Origin: Paracoccaceae bacterium
GTDB taxonomy: Bacteria > Pseudomonadota > Alphaproteobacteria > Rhodobacterales > Rhodobacteraceae
Length of the DNA stretch: 6,420 nt
Direction of reading: 5' to 3'
Assembly (NCBI GenBank): GCA_019090405.1
Contig: JAHRVZ010000225.1
Location: forward strand, 1 to 6,420
In this document: piece after piece, positions 1 through 6,420 of the stretch
How the letters are laid out: each line of letters opens with the position of its first letter
Position numbering within the stretch: the first letter of the stretch is position 1
The notes under the pieces: model-generated
What the model was told of the DNA's origin: nothing
Database searches by the model: none
Seen by the model: only the letters and a program-made list of their open reading frames with translations
Made by a program: the position numbers and the translations under genes

Positions 1-917
1 TTGCCCGAAGACGTCCGAACCTGCAGCGTGTCGCTGGCATCGCCGTTGAACAACCCATGCAGCGCTTTTACGTCAATTATTGATGTTTCACGCGGGATCA
101 GCGCATTCAGCGGCGTGTGAACGACCTCGGCATGGTCAATCTTGGCCAAGGCTTCGGCTAGCTGTATATACAGTTTTGTAAAGGGTTCATGGCCACCCCA
201 AAGAATTTCAAAAAACGCAGCCCGATCCGGAATTGACAGTCGCGGTGCCATCAGCGCCGCATCATCCCAGAATGGTTTTAGTGCGGCAGCATAGGCAGTA
301 CGGCCAAACGCAGTTTGGATATATTCCTGAATTTCCAACACTTCTTCATAGCTGATGCCCGCGACATCGGCGGCACCCGCCTTGGATTTGAACGCCTCAA
401 GATGCGTGGTCAGATCCGATGTCTCGGGCGCAGGTTCAGATTGATCGCCATCCATGTAGAAACTGTTGATGATAGTGCGGGCAACGTCTGCTTCGGTAAG
501 CAGATTTAGCTGGATCGGAAAGCCGTCGGGCATCGCATCCTTGGACATGGTGAACCGCGTTACCAGTCCGGTGCTTTCGCCTTCGCCTTCTGGGTTTATC
601 TCGCGGATATAATCAAGCTGGCCACCCGGACCGTTGAAATCCGCGACCAGACGCCCTTCGGCAGGGCGCGCCAACACTGATACCAAAAAGGATTTACCTG
701 CCTGGCTGGGGCCAAACACGCTCACGCTCATTTTTGTCTGCGCCGAGCGGGCCAATCTTTCGGCCCGACGTGCAGATTTACGCAGCATCTGGTTCAGAGC
801 TTTCCGTTCAAGGGCAACGGACTCTGTGTTGACATCGTCCATGACCCATTCAAGCGCCTTGCGTGACAAGGCCGCGACCTCATTGCACCGTTCGGCAATT
901 GCATTCTGATCTGTCAT
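1..917 (-). CDS. srfC: Virulence factor SrfC family P-loop NTPase (3' partial)
   Basis: The first 305 residues of a protein that continues past the left edge; SrfC family members are usually roughly 700-900 residues, so about the N-terminal third is present. It begins MTDQNAIAERCNEV. Residues 1-62 look helical, with an Arg/Lys-rich stretch at 46-63. A beta strand then leads into a Walker A/P-loop, SVFGPSQAGKS (66-76). Next come LDYIREINPEGEGESTGLVTRFT (101-123), which I recall as characteristic of SrfC, where Thr116 or Thr120 may serve as the switch I threonine, and LNLLTEADVARTII (138-150). Predominantly helical sequence follows to the window edge. No clear DxxG or NKxD guanine-specificity motif is seen in the visible part, so GTP versus ATP cannot be decided. 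The ATG at 917 has a GAGAGAGG Shine-Dalgarno and lies 26 bp after the srfB stop. A cytoplasmic NTPase acting with SrfB is inferred from conserved gene order. Family confidence is high; function is uncertain. Confidence 0.88.
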   Translation of the reverse strand, partial: MTDQNAIAERCNEVAALSRKALEWVMDDVNTESVALERKALNQMLRKSARRAERLARSAQTKMSVSVFGPSQAGKSFLVSVLARPAEGRLVADFNGPGGQLDYIREINPEGEGESTGLVTRFTMSKDAMPDGFPIQLNLLTEADVARTIINSFYMDGDQSEPAPETSDLTTHLEAFKSKAGAADVAGISYEEVLEIQEYIQTAFGRTAYAAALKPFWDDAALMAPRLSIPDRAAFFEILWGGHEPFTKLYIQLAEALAKIDHAEVVHTPLNALIPRETSIIDVKALHGLFNGDASDTLQVRTSSG

Positions 918-921
918 TTCG

Positions 922-929
922 CCTCTCTC
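922..929 (-). promoter_or_regulatory. Ribosome binding site of srfC
   Basis: On the minus strand GAGAGAGG lies four bases before the ATG at 917, in the 26-bp gap after the srfB stop. It supports ATG 917 as the srfC start. The gap contains no terminator-like hairpin followed by T residues, so transcription should continue from srfB into srfC. Confidence 0.6.
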
Positions 930-943
930 ACACGCGTCGCCGC

Positions 944-3900
944 CTAAATTCTGTAAACACCGGTATCAATCCAGTAATCATCGTCAAACCCAAGGGTCTG
1001 CAATCGCAACACCACCTCGGATGTCTTCATTTCGTCGCCTTCGCCATCAAACAATTCGCTGATTTTAAAGGCCTCGCGCAGCGTTTCGCGGCGCAGAGTA
1101 GCCTCGGAGCTTTTGTTTTCTTCATCGTCATCAGGATCGTCTTTTTCAAGCGTTACTTGAATCGGAGATGGGCGTTGCTGGGCATTGATGCTGGCGAAAT
1201 CCAATCGGAACAATGGCGTCGTTGTCCAGCGTTCCAAAGCCAATTGCCGCGAACCGATATGAACCGGTGAAAACATCGACAATGTCGCGGTCTGTTCACC
1301 CGCTTTGCCCTTTTTGTCCAGATCGACATCCGAAAACAGAATACGCTCGTTCAGGATCTGGCCGTTGCTGTCCATCTCGCCGATGAAACGCGCAGTAGAG
1401 CGCATCTGAAACGCTTCGGTCGTGACTTTGAAATTCGGGATCCGGCTTTCGGACAGGGCTATCAACATGCCGCCGACGGCCACCGTTGATTTCGGGTCGC
1501 CAATCCGCTGAGTCACCGGGTCGCGGAACGGATACCAGCGGCCAGTCCGGTATTTATGCATGGAAATCAATCTATGCGGCGGTACAACCAGCATTTCTTC
1601 GATAATCGAGCGCACCGCCGGGAGCCGTGACGGGCGACCCGTCAATACCACCATATCGACTCCCAGATGGTCGATCACTTCGCACATGTTTGACAGGACT
1701 TTCTGAAACACTTCGCGTGAAATTGCGTCTACGTCCTCGCGTGAGGTGGTCAGAACCATGTCTGCCAGCCGCCAGTTTTCGGCGCCAGTGACGTCGGCGG
1801 CGCGTTCAATATAGCCCAGAACTTCGCTTTGTTCGGGCGGCTCGGGCTGATCTTCATCATCGGTTTCAGGGCTTGTCGGAACCAGGTCAAGAATCTGGTG
1901 CACATACAGATCAATGCGTTCAAATTCATCAGAATCCTCAGAGGCGGCCAATACGGCTTCTGCCAGTGGAATCAATACTCTAAGCGAAAATTGCCGCCGC
2001 CTTTGAACGGTTTGCTGATCCTGTCCACCAAGATCACCACCAAACAATTCCCGCAGCTTTTCGCCGACATACTGTCCGCCTGCGGCCTCAATTGATTCCT
2101 GTAGGCGTGGGATGATTATCGCGCTGACAACGCGGTGAACCAAATCATCTCCGGCAACACGAAACCCTTCCCGGAAGGTCTGAACCGGGTGCAAAACCCT
2201 GTTTGCTTCGCCGCGATAGGTGGTGATCATCAGATCGGTTGTACCGCCACCGATATCAATACATGCCAGCCGCAAAGTTGGTTCGGGCGCGCTCATGCCC
2301 TCCATTTGGCGGGGGGTGCCTTTCAGCGCCAGAAAAGTGTCAATCCGCCCTTCAAATTTCTGCGTGACTTCGCTGTAGAGATACACAAGCTGGGTACAAC
2401 TTGCCTCGTCCCAGTCGATCGTCAGTTCAGGTCTGCGTGAAATCGAGCTGTCGGATTCCTTGATGCCCAGCATCAACCAGACCAGTTGCAAGGCCCCCGA
2501 CACCCGCGAACGCATGATCGCCTGTTCCTGAATGGATGTAGCGGTTGGCAGGCTAAGAATAATCCGGTTCAACCGGCGCGGCAGGTCACTTTGCGCACGA
2601 CGCGACCGCGAGGCAGGATCATTCACCTGTATCAAGGCATGTGAAATGATTTCCGCCAGCATAAAGCCAAATAGCGACGAGCGTGAAAATCTTGGCCGGA
2701 TCGCAGGCGAGGTACTGGTTGTTCCGACGGGGCGCAGTTTGCGCGAGACATCGTATCGCACCTGATCCAGAACATCCCCGGTTTCATTGAGATGGCGCAT
2801 GGCCGCCCGCACGGATTTCGGAAGGTTGTTTGCATCCATGTGATTGTGGAACCGCCAATCCTGCGAAACGGCGGCGTCATCCCAAAGATAGCGCTTGGGT
2901 GAGGACAGCCCAGAAATTGTTTCGGTGCCTTCTTCGCCTTGCACCAAACGCATGGCTTCTGGTCCCAGGCGAACAAAACTTGGCCACAAGAACCCGTTGC
3001 GCCGCCCCGAGCGGCTGGCATAGCGGTCGTCACCAAATCGCAGTTCGGCAAATTCTACGCGGCTTTGGAACAGGCCGGAATACTGAAACTCTGGCCGCGA
3101 CATGTCGCGGATTTCAAGCGGAAAAGAGCGCGCCAGATCGACCCGGGATTCCCCCGGAAACTGTTCGATCAGAATGCCACAGGTCCGGCTGTTGCCGATG
3201 TCCAGCACCAGATCTACATTCACCGGCGTTACCGCATCCCGTTCGGTCACGGTATTTACGAAACGCATCCGGGGTGGGCGACAGGCCTTTTGGATCAAAG
3301 CAAGATAGGCAAGATACCTTGCCCAATGTTCAAATTGATGCGGTAAGTTCTCTTCTAGAATTTTACGGCCCGGACGTTCTGACCGTTTGAAATCCATAAA
3401 CAGTTCTTTAAGCCAATCCGAGACCCACAGTTGCAGATCAATGATAGTGCCGTCTTCTGCTTTTTCCAGTCTGCGCAGGAACCAATCCATATTCGCCGGT
3501 TCTGTTACCAGTCGGAAATCACGGGGTTTTTCGGCATCCGAAATCTCGGGTGCTACATATTGCGCGACCTGCTCTGCTGCCATCAGGTTGGTGTCCAGCG
3601 CCAGTTGAACCCGATGGGTATCGCCGGTTTCCGTTTCCGGTTCTTCCAGTTCGACAATCCGCATGCGCGCCCAGCTTGAGGGGCCGGGATCAAACCGTTC
3701 TTCACCGCCCGGTCCGCGTTGGCTTTTCATGCGCAGGACCGGAACCGGCACCCATTTTTCCAGGAACGGTTCAAGGGCGGCAATCGGACGTATCGAATAG
3801 GGATCGTCGCTATCTTTGCTGGCTTCCAGAATGATCTGGTCCAGTTCTTCGTTACCAGTCAGTGGGATCAACGTGCGTTCTATTTGATCGCCATCTTCCC

Positions 3901-4054
3901 GCGATGTCCGTTCGATGAATTTTGACGCCTTCACATCCAGCGCGTTTATATCAAACCCAAAATCAAGTATCTGCACGCCGCTATAAGGAACCAGAGCGAT
4001 TTCGTCTCCGAACTCAACAAGTGGCCTGAGCCAGTTTGAACGATCTTCGAACAT
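944..4054 (-). CDS. srfB: Virulence factor SrfB family protein, Hsp70/actin-type ATPase fold
   Basis: 1036 residues, about the length usual for SrfB (around 1000). No signal peptide or transmembrane segment is evident, so it is probably cytoplasmic. Hallmarks of the ASKHA (actin, sugar kinase, Hsp70) ATPase fold appear in order: phosphate-1 VDLVLDIGNSRTCGILIE (about 280-297); connect-1-like IILSLPTATSIQEQAIMR (498-515), reminiscent of the Hsp70 ITVPAYF..SQRQA strand; phosphate-2 CIDIGGGTTDLMIT (598-611); adenosine motif VVLTGRPSRLPAVRSII (802-818); and a closing Gly-rich STVAVGGMLIAL (856-867). About 270 residues precede the ATPase core with no domain I recognise. Two acidic low-complexity segments (about 728-745 and 971-980) look like flexible linkers, and a region of about 170 residues follows the core. 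The start at 4054 is supported by a good Shine-Dalgarno and a one-base overlap (TAATG) with the upstream stop. SrfC follows 26 bp downstream. Family assignment and ATPase fold are well supported; ATP hydrolysis and substrate are inferred, and the 'virulence' label is historical. Confidence 0.92.
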   Translation of the reverse strand: MFEDRSNWLRPLVEFGDEIALVPYSGVQILDFGFDINALDVKASKFIERTSREDGDQIERTLIPLTGNEELDQIILEASKDSDDPYSIRPIAALEPFLEKWVPVPVLRMKSQRGPGGEERFDPGPSSWARMRIVELEEPETETGDTHRVQLALDTNLMAAEQVAQYVAPEISDAEKPRDFRLVTEPANMDWFLRRLEKAEDGTIIDLQLWVSDWLKELFMDFKRSERPGRKILEENLPHQFEHWARYLAYLALIQKACRPPRMRFVNTVTERDAVTPVNVDLVLDIGNSRTCGILIEQFPGESRVDLARSFPLEIRDMSRPEFQYSGLFQSRVEFAELRFGDDRYASRSGRRNGFLWPSFVRLGPEAMRLVQGEEGTETISGLSSPKRYLWDDAAVSQDWRFHNHMDANNLPKSVRAAMRHLNETGDVLDQVRYDVSRKLRPVGTTSTSPAIRPRFSRSSLFGFMLAEIISHALIQVNDPASRSRRAQSDLPRRLNRIILSLPTATSIQEQAIMRSRVSGALQLVWLMLGIKESDSSISRRPELTIDWDEASCTQLVYLYSEVTQKFEGRIDTFLALKGTPRQMEGMSAPEPTLRLACIDIGGGTTDLMITTYRGEANRVLHPVQTFREGFRVAGDDLVHRVVSAIIIPRLQESIEAAGGQYVGEKLRELFGGDLGGQDQQTVQRRRQFSLRVLIPLAEAVLAASEDSDEFERIDLYVHQILDLVPTSPETDDEDQPEPPEQSEVLGYIERAADVTGAENWRLADMVLTTSREDVDAISREVFQKVLSNMCEVIDHLGVDMVVLTGRPSRLPAVRSIIEEMLVVPPHRLISMHKYRTGRWYPFRDPVTQRIGDPKSTVAVGGMLIALSESRIPNFKVTTEAFQMRSTARFIGEMDSNGQILNERILFSDVDLDKKGKAGEQTATLSMFSPVHIGSRQLALERWTTTPLFRLDFASINAQQRPSPIQVTLEKDDPDDDEENKSSEATLRRETLREAFKISELFDGEGDEMKTSEVVLRLQTLGFDDDYWIDTGVYRI

Positions 4055-5337
4055 TATTTGCCCTCGTATTGGTAGTTGAATTGCCAGGTCGGTTGGCCTG
4101 TAGAAACCGTCCCGCTATGCGTTGAAACGCGGCCGCCATCGCGGATTTGCAGGGTGAAGGCGCGCATGCCATCACCGCTACGTGCTTTATACAAGTGAAC
4201 GTTGATTTTGTAGGCTCCTGTGTATGGATCGACAAAATAGGTGTTCTCGACTGGATTGGGTGTAACTGTTGCAGAATTTGAATCCACGTCCAAGACCCCA
4301 TTGCAGGCGGCCTTTTTCACAAAGAAAACGGTTTCTTTTGTTGGGCAGGTCACATTCAGATCCAAATCGTCGCTTCCGTCCCAGATCAGCGTAAAGGCCA
4401 GATCCCCTTGCTTGGCACCCGCCTCGGCTAAACGATTTTCAACGTCTTGCTGACTGAAAGCAGGCGGCAAGGCCGCATCCTCAAGCGGTGCCGGTATCGG
4501 ATAAGAGTCGGCCTTGGGTTGACAGTTGCGGTCAGCAATACCGATCTCTTTTTCCACCTGTGCTATCTGGTCCTCAAGTAAACGCCGGGCATCCTGTGGG
4601 CCAATGGTACGCGTTTCGGCCTGAGCACAATTTCCGGGAAACCAGGATAGCTTTAGCGAGCAGGGCTCGATCATCAGATAAATCACTGCCGCAATCAACA
4701 GCGCCAACAACAGCCATCCCAACCAGACCAACCACCACCAAAGCGCGCTGACGCCGGTCGCGACGGCAGCAGGGGCCAATCGTTTCGCCGCTTCTTCAGT
4801 CGTCGGCACCCTCACTGGCGCAACATACCCAGGCCGGGCAGATGCGACCCGCCCATCCATCCCAGTCAACACGCCCCGTACCACCGATTGCTCATCCCGG
4901 GTCCATGCCCAGTTCACAAGTACGGGCTGAAATTCCGGGGCGTCGCCTTCGGTGCGCAATACGTAAATGGATTGCTCATCCGGGATTTCCAGCGCGTTTG
5001 ACAAAGCCTCGCCAAGTCGCTGATCGTCTGCGGCTTTTGAACTAAGCAATTCGGCCGAGTATTCTTTGATGTCACTGACAAGGCCGTTAAGCACTGCTCT
5101 TGCGGCACCTTCATCGTCTTGCAGATCGGCCAACCTGGTCGCGGTGCCTTTGCTGGTCGCATACCAGTCAAACCTGTCACCAAATTCGGTGGCTACAGGT
5201 TCCGCGAAAAGCGACGCATGGGCAGGGCCAAACCTTTGGCGCACCGTATCGCTTATCAATTCGAATGATCGTTGTGGCCCGGAACCCAGCGGCTTTAGGC
5301 CTTCTGTTGATGTGTTGATTAAGAGTGCTTCAAACAT
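4054..5337 (-). CDS. SrfA-like single-pass membrane protein with C-terminal DUF2135-like beta domain
   Basis: 427-residue protein of unknown biochemical function, immediately upstream of srfB, where srfA lies in srfABC loci. The N-terminal half (1-190) is soluble-looking and includes GDRFDWYA (53-60) and IYVLRT...VLVNWAW (124-145), a pattern I associate, from memory only, with SrfA proteins. One strong Trp/Leu-rich transmembrane helix spans about 199-223. Lys185/Arg186 before it suggest the N-terminus is cytoplasmic and the C-terminus periplasmic. After the helix come a short charged helix (about 247-266), a Pro-rich linker and a C-terminal beta-rich domain (about 312-415). Its LAFTLIWDGSDDLDLNV and later DPYTGAYKINVHLY resemble the W..sDLDLhV...GtY pattern of DUF2135/YfaP-type domains. 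All five cysteines (226, 237, 272, 331, 345) lie on the predicted periplasmic side. The ATG at 5337 starts 13 bp after the protease stop behind a weak GGA; the stop overlaps the srfB start by one base. Gene and topology are secure; SrfA homology is moderate. Confidence 0.85.
   Translation of the reverse strand: MFEALLINTSTEGLKPLGSGPQRSFELISDTVRQRFGPAHASLFAEPVATEFGDRFDWYATSKGTATRLADLQDDEGAARAVLNGLVSDIKEYSAELLSSKAADDQRLGEALSNALEIPDEQSIYVLRTEGDAPEFQPVLVNWAWTRDEQSVVRGVLTGMDGRVASARPGYVAPVRVPTTEEAAKRLAPAAVATGVSALWWWLVWLGWLLLALLIAAVIYLMIEPCSLKLSWFPGNCAQAETRTIGPQDARRLLEDQIAQVEKEIGIADRNCQPKADSYPIPAPLEDAALPPAFSQQDVENRLAEAGAKQGDLAFTLIWDGSDDLDLNVTCPTKETVFFVKKAACNGVLDVDSNSATVTPNPVENTYFVDPYTGAYKINVHLYKARSGDGMRAFTLQIRDGGRVSTHSGTVSTGQPTWQFNYQYEGK
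4061..4065 (-). promoter_or_regulatory. Ribosome binding site of srfB
   Basis: On the minus strand GAGGG sits six bases before the ATG at 4054, inside the last codons of the SrfA-like gene. With the TAATG stop/start overlap it fixes the srfB start and suggests translational coupling of the two proteins. Confidence 0.7.
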
Positions 5338-5345
5338 ATCCGTTT

Positions 5346-5348
5346 TCC
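5346..5348 (-). promoter_or_regulatory. Weak ribosome binding site of the SrfA-like gene
   Basis: The 13-bp gap between the protease stop and the ATG at 5337 reads ACGGAAAACGGAT on the minus strand. GGA at 5348-5346 is eight bases from the start and is the best Shine-Dalgarno match. It is clearly weaker than those of srfB and srfC, so initiation may rely partly on ribosomes finishing the protease gene. Confidence 0.35.
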
Positions 5349-5350
5349 GT

Positions 5351-6420
5351 TCACTGATTCACGTCAGCGTCAGGGACCGGCCTTGGGCGTGCGACCCTTG
5401 GGTTACAGGCGGTGGCAGACACAATTGGTTTCACCGGTGTACCGGCCAGAAAGTCGACCAGATCATCACTGGCCAGCGCAAAATTCAGGTTCCTCATCGG
5501 ACCTTTGATAACGAATGTATTCACCCCCACTATGCGCCCGCACATGTCGATCAGCGGACCACCGGAATTGCCGGTTGAAATTGGTGCCGAATGCACGATT
5601 GCACGGGTGGTACCGGATAGATCCTGTTCGGTGTTGACCATACCATCTGTCACGGTCAGTTCGGGGACCGCAGATAAGTTCCCTTCGCGCAATGCTGCAA
5701 ATTCCCGGTCAGTGTTCAAAACATCACCGGGATAACCCGCAGCAATAACAGCTTGAAGCCGCATCGATTCAGCGCTTTGCCGGATAGTGAACGCTGGCTG
5801 ATTAACGCCTTGGACACGCAACAAGGCAAAGTCTGCGCCAACCGCCTCCATCGGTCCAAAAGTCTTAAGAACCTCGACTTGTTTCAAGCCGCCTATGGCG
5901 TGATTGGTCACAAAGATGTTTTCCGGCCGAGCGCCTTCGATCACATGGTAATTCGTAACCAACAGGTCCGGCCCGACAAAGAACCCGGTTCCAATTCCCA
6001 TTCCCTGTTGTGTGCTTGCGATGACCATTGCCGTACGATCATCTAATAGTTTCAGCAAAGTTGCCGTGTCCGTCGCCATATCCCCGTCGCTCTGGTCAAC
6101 AATCACGCGGTCAGGATTAGGGGGCAGTATCGGTTTGGCATTTGCGTCAACAATGCGCCCACCCCGGTCCTCCGGATCGCTGAGGTTTGGCGGCAATAGT
6201 CCCTCGATGGTAACGCCATCCGGCATCAACAAGGTGCCATCAGCCCGGCAAACCGCACCGCTTAAGGAACTGCGCAATCTGGCCAGGCGCTCCTCCAGAT
6301 CACGGTTGACCTGACGGGCAGTCGCAAGGCCTGCTTCATCGGTTATTGCCGGTTCAACGCCATCTTGTGCAAATATCCGATTGCCGGGAACCAGCAACCA
6401 CGCCAAAACACCCCCGAAAA
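5351..6420 (-). CDS. Secreted/periplasmic trypsin-like serine protease (5' partial)
   Basis: Chymotrypsin-fold (S1/HtrA-like, Trypsin_2 type) peptidase, predicted to cleave proteins outside the cytoplasm. Residues are numbered from the TTG codon at 6406. The catalytic triad is complete: His154 in TNYHV, Asp192 in GADFALLRV and Ser281 in STGNSGGPL. The protease domain covers about residues 122-322. Before it lies a region of about 100 residues with a charged, probably helical stretch (about 28-48) and a proline-rich linker (about 70-103). No PDZ domain follows; the protein ends in a short Pro/Arg-rich tail, so it is not a full DegP/DegS. The frame stays open to the window edge and reads FGGVLAWLLVPG then IFAQDG, which looks like the hydrophobic core and cleavage site of a signal peptide. 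The true start is therefore probably upstream of the window and the TTG is not convincing. Cysteines 53, 289 and 334 could form a disulfide if exported. It ends 13 bp before the SrfA-like gene, so co-transcription is likely. The protease call is strong; the substrate is unknown. Confidence 0.9.
   Translation of the reverse strand, partial: FGGVLAWLLVPGNRIFAQDGVEPAITDEAGLATARQVNRDLEERLARLRSSLSGAVCRADGTLLMPDGVTIEGLLPPNLSDPEDRGGRIVDANAKPILPPNPDRVIVDQSDGDMATDTATLLKLLDDRTAMVIASTQQGMGIGTGFFVGPDLLVTNYHVIEGARPENIFVTNHAIGGLKQVEVLKTFGPMEAVGADFALLRVQGVNQPAFTIRQSAESMRLQAVIAAGYPGDVLNTDREFAALREGNLSAVPELTVTDGMVNTEQDLSGTTRAIVHSAPISTGNSGGPLIDMCGRIVGVNTFVIKGPMRNLNFALASDDLVDFLAGTPVKPIVSATACNPRVARPRPVPDADVNQ

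Noticed and set aside
918..943. Possible terminator or regulatory hairpin between srfB and srfC
   Set aside because: The 26-bp gap has only a short ACGCGT palindrome and no stem-loop followed by a T run; it is explained by a Shine-Dalgarno sequence.
863..1270. 135-residue plus-strand frame spanning the srfB-srfC junction
   Set aside because: Covers the 3' end of srfB and the 5' end of srfC on the opposite strand; those two proteins have clear family motifs, while this translation has none.
2632..3051. 139-residue minus-strand frame inside srfB
   Set aside because: A different frame from srfB within continuous srfB coding sequence; not a frameshift remnant, because the srfB frame is intact from 4054 to 944.
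2830..3390. 186-residue open frame on the plus strand
   Set aside because: Lies wholly antisense to the ATPase core of srfB. Its translation is rich in Arg, Pro, Cys and His with no recognisable motif, as expected for a shadow frame in G+C-rich coding DNA.
5066..5578. 170-residue open frame on the plus strand across the protease/SrfA-like junction
   Set aside because: Antisense to two well-supported genes, low-complexity translation, no family resemblance.
6404..6406. TTG as the start codon of the protease
   Set aside because: The frame stays open upstream to the window edge and the extra residues extend a signal-peptide-like hydrophobic core; a start at TTG would truncate it. The gene is treated as 5' partial.

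Overview
All genes lie on the minus strand, so transcription runs from high to low coordinates. The window is a single compact gene cluster with almost no non-coding DNA. In transcription order it holds: (1) a secreted or periplasmic trypsin-like serine protease whose 5' end runs off the right edge (6420 to 5351); (2) a 427-residue single-pass membrane protein in the SrfA position (5337 to 4054); (3) a 1036-residue SrfB-family protein with Hsp70/actin-type ATPase motifs (4054 to 944); (4) the N-terminal 305 residues of a SrfC-family P-loop NTPase, cut by the left edge (917 to 1).

The junctions are 13 bp, a one-base TAATG overlap and 26 bp. No terminator or promoter is visible between genes, so one polycistronic mRNA is likely, with its promoter beyond position 6420. 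No tRNA, rRNA, CRISPR array, insertion sequence or obvious repeat was seen, and no stretch over 300 bases lacks a gene.

The srfABC arrangement is known from Gram-negative bacteria; the name comes from Salmonella 'SsrB-regulated factors', and the genes are usually labelled 'virulence factor'. What they do biochemically is poorly understood. Moderate-to-high G+C by eye, the secreted protease and the overall protein style suggest a proteobacterium, perhaps an alphaproteobacterium of the Rhodobacter/Roseobacter type. That placement is an impression, not a demonstration.

Working model (inference): the SrfA-like protein is anchored in the inner membrane by one helix, with a cytoplasmic N-terminal half and a periplasmic beta-rich, cysteine-containing C-terminal half. 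SrfB (ATPase of the Hsp70/actin fold) and SrfC (P-loop GTPase/ATPase-like) would act on the cytoplasmic side, and the protease on the periplasmic side. Together they would form an envelope-spanning NTP-driven machine with a proteolytic component. The window does not show whether its output is toxin delivery, envelope stress handling or defence.
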